Shown: positions 47,197 through 56,724 of the stretch, one piece after another
Layout: every line of letters starts with the position of its first letter
Position numbering within the stretch: position 1 is the stretch's first letter
Made by a program: the position numbers and the translations under genes
The notes under the pieces: generated by a model
The model's database searches: none
The model's input: only the letters and a program-made list of their open reading frames with translations
What the model was told of the DNA's origin: nothing
Source of the DNA: Viola odorata
Taxonomy: Eukaryota; Streptophyta; Magnoliopsida; Malpighiales; Violaceae
Length of the DNA stretch: 64,000 nucleotides
Assembly (NCBI GenBank): GCA_963691705.1
Contig: OY829540.1
Coordinates: 6,152,001-6,216,000, forward strand
Direction: 5' to 3'

Positions 47197-47650
47197 TAGT
47201 GTCATGACGCCCCAAACAGAATTGATGGTTTTTTGCAAAAAACATCCAAGAGCCATGACGCCCAGGCTCAAGGGTCATGACGCCCCAAACAAAAGTGATC
47301 GGTTCTTGCGAAAACATCCCAGCATCATGACGCCCCAAACAGAAGTGATGAGTTCTTGCAAAAACATCCCAGAGTCATGACGCCCAGGATCCAGCGTCAT
47401 GATGCCCCAAACAGAAGTGATGGGTTATTGCGAAAATATCTCAGCGTCATGACGCCCCAAATAGAAGTGATGGTTTTGCGAAAACATCCCAGCGTCATGA
47501 CACCCAGGCTCATGCGTCATGACGCCCCAAATAGAAGTGATGGGTTCTATCAAAATTAAGTTAGCGTCATGACACCCAGGCTCAAGCGTCATGACACCCA
47601 AGCTTAAGCGTCATGATACCCAGGATCAAGCGTCATGACGCCCAAACACA
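47197..47650 (+). repeat. Minisatellite of palindromic GCGTCATGACGC units
   Basis: About 13 copies of a TCATGACGCCC-type core occur at 20-70-base spacing. The commonest form, GCGTCATGACGC, is a perfect 12-base palindrome and contains two TGACG (CGTCA) half-sites. Spacers alternate between CCAAACAGAAGTGATGGGTT-type and CCCAGGCTCAA-type segments. It lies just inside the right Harbinger-like subterminal region. Confidence 0.85.
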
Positions 47651-47840
47651 TTTTCATTTTTCAAACAATTGGAAGTTAGTGTAAAGTAAACACGTTTTCC
47701 AGTTTTTCAAATTTGGAAAATTTTAGAAAAGTGTGAAGTAAACACGTTTTCCAGTTTTCTGATAGAAATGAAAAAGTGCAAAATTCAGAAAAATAGCACT
47801 TTTTTGGAAACGAGATTTCTCCGAAGTAAACGCGCCCTTA

Positions 47841-48240
47841 GTCTCCCACTCTACCCTTTCTATTTTTTCAATGAGACCATCTTATTCCCCTTTCTCCTTT
47901 TTCTTTTCCTTTTTCTTTCCTTTCTTTTTCCTTTTCTTTTTCTTTTCTTCTTTCCCTTTTCTTTATTTCTTCACTTTCCTTCGACCTCAGACCTCACTCT
48001 TCCTCTCTTTCCATTTATTTTCTTTCCATTTTCTTTTGTGTTCCTTCTTTGCTCTTTCCGGCCAAAGCACAAACAACAGAAGTTCGGTGGCTGGTTTGAA
48101 GATCGGGCAACGGTGATGGTGGCGCTGGGTTCGGACGTTTGAGGCAGGCGACTGGGTTTACGATTGTGTTGGCGGTGGTGATGGTTGAGGTTGTGGTTGG
48201 TTTGATTTTGCTGGGTTGGCGGTTGGGTAATTGGGTTTTT
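47841..48240. other. Mutator-like right interior: pyrimidine tract and GC-richer stretch
   Basis: A C/T-rich tract runs from 47,880 to 48,060. A G-rich stretch (GGTGATGGTGGCGCTGGG) follows. Frames through it encode only Phe/Ser/Leu runs, so no gene is called. The G-rich part may be captured gene leader or exon sequence. Confidence 0.45.
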
Positions 48241-48450
48241 TGAAATTGATTAATTGATTAATTGATTTGGGCAATTAGAAATTGATTAATTAATTAATTG
48301 AAATTGGGTAGTGGTCAGGATTTGGCTGGGTAATTGAAATTGAAATTGATTAATTGATTTGGGCAATTGGAAATTGATTAATTGATTAATTGAAATTGGA
48401 AATTGGGCAGTGGTCAGGATTTGGTTGGGTAATTGGGTAATTGATTTTTT
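48241..48450 (+). repeat. Tandem ATTGATTAATTGATT-rich repeat
   Basis: Two copies of a unit of about 105 bases, each with GAAATTGATTAATTGAT, TTTGGGCAATT and AGTGGTCAGGATTTGG, lie side by side inside the Mutator-like element. The unit itself is built from a TTAATTGA microrepeat. Confidence 0.75.
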
Positions 48451-48600
48451 TTGTAGATTGAGATTGAAATTGGTTCTACGGATTGGGTAATTAATTTATA
48501 GTGGGATTGAAATTGATTTTGTAGAGAGGAATTGAAATTGATTTTGCATACAAAGACAAAAGAAAAATTGCTTGCCCGGATCCGGGAGAGGGAGATGGTG

Positions 48601-48663
48601 ATCCGGATCCGTTCATCACGACCCGGATCCGTTCATACATAATCCGGATCCGTTCATCACGAT
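48601..48663 (+). repeat. Short tandem CCGGATCCGTTCAT repeats
   Basis: Three copies of CCGGATCCGTTCAT(CAC/ACA) at roughly 20-22-base spacing. CCGGATCCGG-like and CGGATCCG are palindromic. A related CCCGGATCCGGG lies just upstream at about 48,576. Confidence 0.75.
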
Positions 48664-48714
48664 AGGAATTTGCTTGCCTTGATGTCGGGTCTGCCGAAAG
48701 AAGGAGAGACTTGA

Positions 48715-48870
48715 GAGGGAGAAGAAGAAGAAAGGAAGAAGAAGAGAAAGAAAGAAAAAAAAAAAAAAAAAGAAGAAGAGAAAGAAAAAGAAAAAAAAAA
48801 GGTGTCGTGGAAGAAGAAGGGAGGAAGAGGAAGAGGAAGAAGAAGAGAAAGAAAAAGAAAGAAAATCGAA
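48715..48870 (+). repeat. Purine-rich (GAA/AAG) tract
   Basis: About 155 bases nearly all A and G, next to the right TIR. Both strands give long low-complexity frames (Lys/Arg/Glu or Ser/Phe/Leu), which are not genes. Confidence 0.8.
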
Positions 48871-48889
48871 TGATAGGCTGGGCATATAC

Positions 48890-49171
48890 GACGTCGTTTC
48901 ACGCAAAATGGGGCAGCCCCATTTTGCAACCCTTTTCGAACTCGACCCGGTTGGTTTCTACCCACGTGGCGTGACACGTCAGCAGTCAATGACGTGGCGT
49001 TTGACGTGGCATGACACGTAAGCAAACTGACGGAAAAAATGGATGGCGTTAGGGTGAGGGATGAAATGAACAAAAATTTTCGAGTAGAAGGATGTAATCC
49101 AACAAAAAAAAAATAGAGGGCTGAAATAAGTTAATCAATTAGACTGCAGGTACCAATTTTTGATTTTTCCC
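48890..49171 (-). repeat. Right TIR of the Mutator-like element
   Basis: This is the inverted copy of 22,224-22,505, ending ACCAATTTTTGATTTTTCCC. By eye there are about 30 differences over 282 bases. The hairpin GCAAAATGGGG-CAG-CCCCATTTTGC is kept with a changed loop, and the ACGACGTCGT palindrome core is kept. Confidence 0.88.
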
Positions 49172-49180
49172 AATAGAATA

Positions 49181-50188
49181 CCTACGCTATGCACGCGGAT
49201 TACATATTATTTTTTAAATTTGAATAGACAAATATCAACACTCTGTGTGTTTTTAAAAGTTTTTCAATTAAATTTTAAAAAAAAATAATTTAGTCTTCAT
49301 ACTCATAAAAAAAAATTCAATCAAACTCTTAAATGATTAATTTAGTTGCAGTCCCTCGACGCGGAGCCTTATCTTCTAATAATTATATATACCACATGTA
49401 TAAAATATTAAATCATAAAAAACAATCAAATATTTTTTTGTTTTTTATTTTGAAAAAACACTCAAATAATTTCAATTTGATTGAACAAGTTGTGTTAGGT
49501 TTTACTACTTTTTACCACATGTTCGTGCTTAACCCCAATAGAAGTTCTTGGGTTTGAAACAAGTGGAGTAAGCCCAACCAAAATTGGGGATATGATCAGG
49601 ACAGCCTATTTAATATAGTACACCTAAACTTTGGCTCATGATCATGTGATACTAGCTACTTGGCCGCGAATTGAATTCGTCCGGTGAAGAAAATGATGTG
49701 CATTAATTTATAATTAAATGAGGAGTGATTTATCTATTTTTAACTCAAGTCTCGAGTTTGAAAATGGAGAATAAAACAGATTATATCAAGATAGGCATCA
49801 TCTTAAGACTCCAACAATATTCGAACGTAAATATATACTTAAACTGAACAAATTAAAAGAATACCTAAAAATAGCAAATAAAAAATTAGTATGAAAAGTA
49901 GATAAACAGAGCTACAAAAATTTAAGTATAACACTTATATTTGCCACGTTTCGTTGTTATGAAAAATTTGTAAAATTTATTAGTATGTATTTTATTATTT
50001 ATTTATACTATAACCTTTTATTTTTATCTCATTGCATATTCTTTTTGTATTTTTCCAGTGTAAGAAACAAAACTTTTATGCCAATCATGATTCATGCATA
50101 TAACTCAATTAATTGTCTTAATCACGGCTTCGACAATGCACCTCGAAATAAGTCCGCAATTAAATTTGTGTTTTACCATTAATGTCTC
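49181..50188. other. Intergenic DNA, GPAT upstream
   Basis: AT-rich with no supported gene. The frames at 49,333 and 49,985 are low-complexity. The last 200 bases probably contain the GPAT promoter. Confidence 0.5.
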
Positions 50189-50198
50189 TATATAAATA
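50189..50198 (+). promoter_or_regulatory. TATA box of the GPAT gene
   Basis: TATATAAATA lies about 100 bases upstream of the GPAT start codon, a good plant TATA match. Transcription would begin at about 50,220-50,230. Confidence 0.65.
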
Positions 50199-50300
50199 GA
50201 CACCATAGTTGTGCTCATCATACCATTCGAATTGAGAGGTTTGTTAATTAATTTCTTCCCAATTCACTAATTAGTATTATCCCTATAACCATTGTTTCCG

Positions 50301-52094
50301 ATGAATAAAAAATTCGCCAGTGTCACTAACTGTTCGTCTATCGGTCGCGAAACCCACACCGTGGTTGCTGACCTGGACGGAACCTTACTTATAGGGCGAA
50401 GTTCATTCCCTTACTTTGCTCTCCTTGCCTTCGAGGCGGGAGGGGTCTTTAGGCTCCTCTTCTTGCTCTTGGCCACACCACTAGTAGGACTTCTCTACTA
50501 CTTCATATCCGAGTCAGCCGGGATCCAAGTCCTCATCTTTGCCACGTGTGCAGGGATGCGTGTGGCGGACATTGAGTCAGTGGCGCGTGCCGTGCTCCCC
50601 AAGTTCTACTCCAGCGACTTGCATCCCGAGTCGTGGCGTGTGTTCTCGTCGTGTGGGAGACGCTGCGTTTTAACGGCGAATCCTAGGATTATGGTGGAGG
50701 CTTTCTTGAAGGAGTTTTTGGGCACCGATTTGGTTTTGGGGACGGAGTTGTCAACTTATAGAGGCAGAGCCACAGGTTTCGTCACTAATCCGGGTGTGCT
50801 CGTCGGGAAGAAAAAGGAAGATGCTCTTCAAAAAAGATTTGGAGATGAACGACCTGACGTTGGGCTTGGTGATAGGGAGACTGATATCCCTTTCATGACT
50901 GCATGCAAGGTTAGTTGATTAAATACACAAATTTTGGCTAAAATGAATAATTATGATTGAAAACAATTTCCACTTTGATATATTACCAAACAACCGCCAT
51001 CCACACAACTGCCAACCACCCATTAAAGTGAGTGATTTACCAAGAAATTGAACGATAATATTTTTTAATTTTAATTAACTGCATGCAAGGTTATTTTTAT
51101 TTTTTATTCAATTTGAATTGTTAAAAAGGCAAAAAAAACCAACCGATGAGTCTGAAAAATGTTTAAAAAAAGCTTGGATTGGAAACACATGCAGGAGGGC
51201 TACATGGTACCACCAGCGGAGGCAAACATTAAGCCGATGACAAGTGACAAGCTCCCAAAACCAATCGTCTTCCACGACGGCCGTCTCGTGCAAAAGCCAT
51301 CGCCTTTAACGGCGCTTCTTATCGTCCTCTGGTTCCCGGTCGGCTTCCTCTTAGCCTGCTTGCGAATTGCAGCTGGTAACCTCCCCATGTGTGTGGTTTA
51401 CTACGTTATTTGGGCATTAGGAGTTCGGGTCAAAGTCAAAGGGACCCCACCTCCACCGGTCAAAAAGTCAAACAAAAATTCCGGGGTCCTCTTCGTTTGT
51501 TCTCACCGTACTTTACTAGATCCAATCTTCATCTCCATAGCACTCGGCCGTCCGATCCCAACTGTCACCTACTCCGTCTCTCGCCTCTCGGAAACGTTGT
51601 CTCCCATAAAAACCGTTAGGCTCAGTCGTGACCGGACCAAAGACGCGGAGATGATAAAAAAACTATTGCAAGAAAATGACTTAACGGTATGTCCCGAGGG
51701 GACGACATGTCGGGAACCTTTCTTGCTTAGGTTTTCGGCTCTCTTCACGGAGCTAACCGATGAGCTCGTGCCGGTGGCAATGGTGAACGAGATGAGTATG
51801 TTTCATGGAACGACGGCTCGTGGGTGGAAAGGGATGGACCCGTTCTATTTTCTTATGAACCCTAGCCCGGCTTATGAGGTGATATTCTTGAATAAGTTAC
51901 TAGAGGAGCTGACGTGTCGGTCTGGGAAGTCTAGCCATGACGTGGCGAATTACGTCCAAAGGCTGATTGCTTCTACGCTTTCTTATGAGTGCACTTCGTT
52001 GACTAGGAGGGACAAGTACAAGGCTCTGGCGGGTAATGATGGGATTGTGGCCGAGAAGAAGAAACCTATAAGCATCATCAAGCCGACAAAATAA
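50301..52094 (+). CDS. Land-plant glycerol-3-phosphate sn-2 acyltransferase (GPAT)
   Basis: Two exons, 50,301-50,909 and 51,195-52,094, join in phase 0 to 502 residues, the usual family length. The family makes 2-acyl lysophosphatidate or 2-monoacylglycerol from glycerol-3-phosphate and acyl-CoA for cutin or suberin, at the ER. The N-terminal HAD-like phosphatase domain keeps its motif I (VADLDGTLL, Asp24/Asp26) and motif III (GDRETD), as in GPAT4/6/8, so the phosphatase may be active. The acyltransferase domain has CSHRTLLDP (His307, Asp312), [10 protein letters not shown] (369-378) and LVPVAM (394-399). Membrane segments lie at about 42-70 and 240-265. Downstream motifs ([18 protein letters not shown]) resemble GPAT5/7, so subfamily assignment needs a tree. 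Confidence 0.93.
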
Positions 52095-52205
52095 GGAGGT
52101 GCTACTTTCTTTTGATCAATATATTTACTATTTGAAGGAATTCAAAACTGTAACAATATAGGTTAATCTTTAAATTCAATTGAACAATACATGTGTATAT
52201 ATAAT

Positions 52206-52300
52206 AAAAGACGTGATCGTCTCAAAACATTCCCCAATTTATATATTTTTAGTTTAAAAATATATAGGTTGAGAAATGCTATGAGACGATCACGTCTTTT
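52206..52300. repeat. 95-base near-perfect hairpin (MITE) in GPAT 3' flank
   Basis: AAAAGACGTGATCGTCTCA at the left is exactly inverted at the right, and pairing continues with few mismatches to the centre (ATATATTTTTA). It begins 112 bases after the GPAT stop, so it may lie in the 3' UTR. Transcribed, it would fold into a single long stem. Confidence 0.8.
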
Positions 52301-53165
52301 GTTGTATATAATATTTCATCATAGATGAAAATGTTTAAATTAAAGAAAAAAATCCTTTGGAATTTTTCTTCTTCTTTATTGTTGCTTTAGTGATGTTAGT
52401 GATGTGAGAATTAAAAGATGCATTATTTTTAAAGTATGAAGCAATATGGGTGAATTTAGTCGGCATTAACAATAAATATGTAAAAGGTTATCATTATCGT
52501 GAGTAAATCGGGTCCTTAAAGAATAAAGTGTCCTACACCAAAAGGTATACAAAGATTAAATTTAGGACATCTTATTTAACATGCTGACATTGCCAAATCA
52601 ATCATAGAAAACATAGCTTTCTTTACTTTCAAAACAAAAAATAAAACTATTGAATAGCTCTAATAGTTAATTAATGATCTTATAATTATAAAAATTGTGT
52701 TATTGAATAAATTTAATATTTAATTAGTGATATGTTATTTTAATTTAAAGCGTATTTACGTAACTGTATAAGTATATAGCATAATATTTTGTACATCGAT
52801 TGGGGATGGTTTCTGAAAAGGGCTGGTCTGGTTGATCCGGTTAGGATTATGGGCCCGAATACGAGAACAAATTGTTTCCATTTTCTACTTCTTTTGCAAA
52901 TTGTTTTTTTTTTAGTTTAAAAAAATAAATTTGACGTCTACAAATTATTAAGAAACAAGAACGAAAAAGAGCGAGTCGTACGTTTGCTCATGGGAAGTCT
53001 GAGGAAAACCCAAAACTTGCCCGCCTCTTTCTGTTATCTGTTACAACACAAAGTTGTGTTCATTTCCCAGTTTCCATATCCAAATCTTGTAATATTTTTC
53101 ACTCTCTCAAAAAAGTTTTTTTCTTTTTCCATCACCAAATAATAGTAGTAAATTAAGAAAAAAAG
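52301..53165. other. Intergenic DNA upstream of EXO84
   Basis: AT-rich. The last 200 bases are C/T-rich around 53,020-53,110 and probably hold the EXO84 leader. No other gene is supported. Confidence 0.5.
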
Positions 53166-56100
53166 ATGTCAAGAACGTCAAGTATAGGCGACTCAGCAGA
53201 GCTAGAGGGAAATCTAACGCTCAGCGATCGGTTGAAGGCGTTCAAAGCCTCAACCTTTGATCCTAATGCTTACCTCTACACCAAATGCCAACACATGAAC
53301 GAAAAGGTCTCTCCTTTTTTATCCCTGTTACAAAAAAATCCAATCTTTTTAGTCTGATAGGTTTAAATTATAATTTTGGCGTGTGGGTTTGGTGTAATTT
53401 TTTTTGCAATGTTTTGTTGCGCAGGAAATAAGGCACATGTGTGCTTACCTTGTCGATTTGAAGAAAGCTTCCGCGGAGGAAATGCGCATCAGTGTTTATG
53501 CTAATTATACAGCCTTTATTCGGTCAGTACAATTCTAAATCGTTTGTTTTCGAAATTTAAGAACTGGGTATACTTTTGGGTGCTTTGAGTTATATTTTTA
53601 GTGAGATTGGTTTCATTACTGCTTCGATTTTGTTGTTATTTATCGATTCCGTTGTTTTATTGTCCCAATTCTAGTTTTAGATCATACTCCTCAAAAATGT
53701 CTTTGGCACATGAAAAAATCAATGATCAATAGGGTTTTGTAGATTGGCATGTGTAGTTTTTCTGGTTTTTGTAGAATGATTTCTGTAGTAAGTAAATGCT
53801 ATTTGCACTGTCTTCATTTTACCACAATATAACCTGCATTTTTTGTTTTTCATTTTAGCACATCAAAAGAGATTTCACATCTTGAGGTACAGCTTCTGTC
53901 AATGAAAAATCACCTGTCTACTCAGTCCGCATTAGTTCAAAGTTTAGCGGAACGTGTTGCCATCAACTCCTTGTGGGCTGATTCTGAAGAGTCACTATCT
54001 GAGGACTTATCTAACATTGAGAATAATAAACTTTCCAAAACAGAAGATTGGTTGATAGAGTTCTTGGATAACTTTGAAGTTCTATTGGCCGAAAGAAGAA
54101 CTGATGAGGCGATGGCAGCTCTCGAGAAAGGGGAAAACTTAGTCAAAGAAGCCAATAAGAAGCAGACATTCAGCCCAGCTGCACTCACAACATTGCAGGT
54201 TGCCGTATGTGAGCTGAGACAAAAACTAGCTGATCAGCTAGCTGATACCATTAAGCAGCCTTCTACCCGTGGAGCTGAGCTTCGGTCAGCTGTTTTAGCT
54301 CTGAAATCTCTCGGTGATGGCCCCCGTGCTCATACAACACTACTTAAATCCCACCACCTGAAATTGCAGTCCTTTATGCAGTGTCTTCGCTCATACAACA
54401 CTTCGTATGGAGGAGCATATATTGCTGCGCTTTCACAGCTTGTCTTTTCAACCATTGCACAAGCAGCAAGTGATTCATTGGCAGTTTACGGTGAAGAGCC
54501 TGCATATTCATCCGAGCTTGTAACTTGGGCTGTCAAACAAACTGAGGCCTTTGCTCTTCTTGTTAAAAAGCAGGTTCTAGCTTCACCAGCGTCTTCAGGG
54601 GGTTTGAGGGTTGCTGCTGAGTGCATTCAGATATGCTTGGGCCATTGTTCTTTGTTAGAAGCTCGAGGATTGGCCCTTTCTCCTGTCTTGTTGAGACACT
54701 TTAGGTCCAGTGTTGAGCAAGCATTGGGTTCCACTTTAAAAAGAATCGAGCAGAGTAGTGCTGCATTAGCTGCTGCAGATGATTGGTCCTTAAATTATCC
54801 ACCAGTTGGTGGGCGTCTTTTATCCTCTACTTCATCTCTTAGTAGCGCAATCGCAATGCAGCCGAAGCTTTCAATCAGCGCTAACCGATTCAATTCAATG
54901 GTTCAGGTAACAAGTTGCATTTCTTATTCACATATTACTACAGGACATTCAAAGTACATACTATATTAGTTCTGTTTCCTCAAATCAGGAATTTCTCGAC
55001 GATGCGGGAGCCCTTGAGAGTCTTCAGTTGGATGGTCTTGCATTAGACGGTGTTCTACAGGTGTTCAATTCTTATGTCAGTTTGGTAATACGCGCACTAC
55101 CAAGTTCGGTGGACAATGAAGAACACTTGGACGGTTCTACCAATAAAATTGTTAGGATGGCAGTAACTGAAGCCCAACAGATAGCTTTGCTGGCCAATGC
55201 ATCATTGTTGGCTGATGAGTTGCTCCCACGGGCCGCGATGAAGCTTTTGCAAATTCATAATAGAACAGCTGAACCATCCAGGCGAGGTTCGGACAGACAA
55301 ACCCGTATGCTGGAGCCACGAGAATGGAAGAAGAAACTTCAACGAGCGGTTGATCGCTTGAGAGATGTTTTCTGCAGACAACATGCTCTTGATCTTCTCT
55401 TCACAGAAGATGGCGACACCTACCTCAATGCAGCTATGTACACGAGTTTGGATGACCTCACAGAAACACCTGAGTGGTTTCCATCTCAAATGTTTCAACA
55501 ACTTTTTGCAAAATTGTCTTATATCGCGAACATAGCAACTGATATGTTCGTTGGTAGGGAAAGGTTTGCGACCGTTCTCTTAATGAGACTCACGGAAGCT
55601 GTAATCCTCTGGCTTTCCGATGACCAAACCTTTTGGGAAGAGGTAGAGGCGGGACCTAAGCCCTTAGGTCCTCTCGGTCTTCAACAGGTAATATCTAAGA
55701 AGCAAGAAACCATTAATGTTCAATCTGTCATGAGGTAATACTGCTCATAATCACTCATCTCGGTTGCAGTTATACTTGGATATGGAGTTTGTGTTGCTGT
55801 TTTCGTCTCAAGGCCGTTACTTATCGAGGAATCTACATCAAGTCATCAAAAACCTAATAGGGAGAGCCATTGACGCGGTGACTGCCACTGGAGTTGATCC
55901 TTACAGGTACGTTTGCTTAGCAGTAAATAAAACATAGTAAAGTGACATGACATCCTGAAACAAACTTCTGCTAGGTTCTAATACTGCTGCTAATCGTCGT
56001 AAAGTACTCTCCTTTCGACTTTCTTTACGAATATGATTGACAAATCAATGAATCTCTGTGTTGTCTGTACCATACTAAGGATTTATGGTCTTGACAGTAC

Positions 56101-56218
56101 ATTGCCAGATGATGATTGGTTTGCTGAAGTTGCACAAATAGCCATCAAAACACTGACAGGAAAAGCAAACTTTGGAAATGTGGATCGCGACGCTGCTAGC
56201 CCAGTCTTGTCCGAATGA
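53166..56218 (+). CDS. EXO84A: Exocyst complex subunit EXO84 (EXO84A-like)
   Basis: Six exons (53,166-53,306; 53,425-53,522; 53,859-54,906; 54,989-55,687; 55,770-55,906; 56,098-56,218) join in frame to 747 residues with GT-AG introns. The exocyst tethers secretory vesicles to the plasma membrane. The N-terminal Vps51/EXO84 region has NEKEIRHMCAYLVDLKKASA and EEMRISVYANYTAFIRTSKE, followed by a predicted coiled coil. The middle and C-terminal EXO84 helical region includes QPSTRGAELRSAVLALKSLG, SELVTWAVKQTEAFALL and FCRQHALDLLFTEDGD. The start MSRTSSIGDSAELEGNLTLS resembles Arabidopsis EXO84A rather than EXO84B as I recall them. It is tail-to-tail with the RRN3-like locus, about 500 bases apart. 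Confidence 0.93.
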
Positions 56219-56724
56219 TTTTGTTAGAAGGTTCTCATCAATGTAAGCTTATCGAATGCCAAGAAAATGCCAATTCTGCCGCGAATTTCTCAAGAATGGC
56301 TAGACATTAGTTTACAAGGATTGTATTTTCCTGGACAAACTTTTGAAAATATAGGCAGCAGCTGATTCCTTTATAGAGGGAAAAAAAAAGAACAAGGCAT
56401 TTTTTTAATTAATTAATTTATTATTTACCTAAAATAAATAAGTTATGGATAAGATATCAAAATTTCAAGGTAAAAGCCAAATCATCAAAGAAACAAACTA
56501 TCCTAGTAGAAACAACTACTACTGTGTTTTCCTTCAACAATACAGCTTTCCTTTTCTATTCTTTTTCTGTTCATCACCTATAGAAAGGAAACGGGACTTG
56601 TCGCCGGTCTTATCTTTGCCGGCATTTGCATTTGTTCAACGCCAAATCTGTAGTGCAGTCCATTCTGAGTTCTGATGGAAATCTCGTTCATGCCATTATC
56701 AAATTCATCACGGTCAAGCTCATG

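Larger units (their letters stand above)
22612..47837. mobile_element. Harbinger-like TIR element, expanded by insertions
   Basis: The 19-base terminus GGGCGCGTTTACTTCGGAG (22,612-22,630) is perfectly inverted at 47,819-47,837. TTA flanks both sides (22,609-22,611 and 47,838-47,840), fitting the 3-base TTA/TAA duplications of PIF/Harbinger. Subterminal AAGTAAACACG copies lie at about 47,684 and 47,736 on the right, and a related GTGTTTACTTGG on the left. No DDE transposase or Myb-like ORF was found. Its interior has been filled by Gypsy retrotransposons. A class other than Harbinger is possible. Confidence 0.75.
22224..49171. mobile_element. Mutator-like TIR element, expanded by nested insertions
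   Basis: About 280-base terminal inverted repeats (22,224-22,505 and 48,890-49,171) are flanked by a perfect 9-base direct repeat, AATAGAATA, at 22,215-22,223 and 49,172-49,180. Long TIRs with a 9-base target duplication are diagnostic of Mutator-like elements. No MURA-like transposase was seen, so it is non-autonomous. Its own interior is small (22,506-22,608 and 47,841-48,889). The other roughly 25 kb are later insertions. The right interior has a pyrimidine-rich tract, tandem repeats and a purine tract. Confidence 0.88.

Noticed and set aside
47768..48142. Phe/Leu/Pro-rich frames
   Set aside because: They arise from a C/T-rich tract and have no domain.
48616..49073. Ser/Phe-rich and Lys/Arg-rich frames on both strands
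   Set aside because: They arise from the GAA/AAG purine tract next to the TIR.
22224..49171. Host defence island, CRISPR array or viral integration
   Set aside because: No spaced direct-repeat array or viral replication genes were seen. All coding traces are plant Gypsy retrotransposon gag, pol and Athila third ORF.
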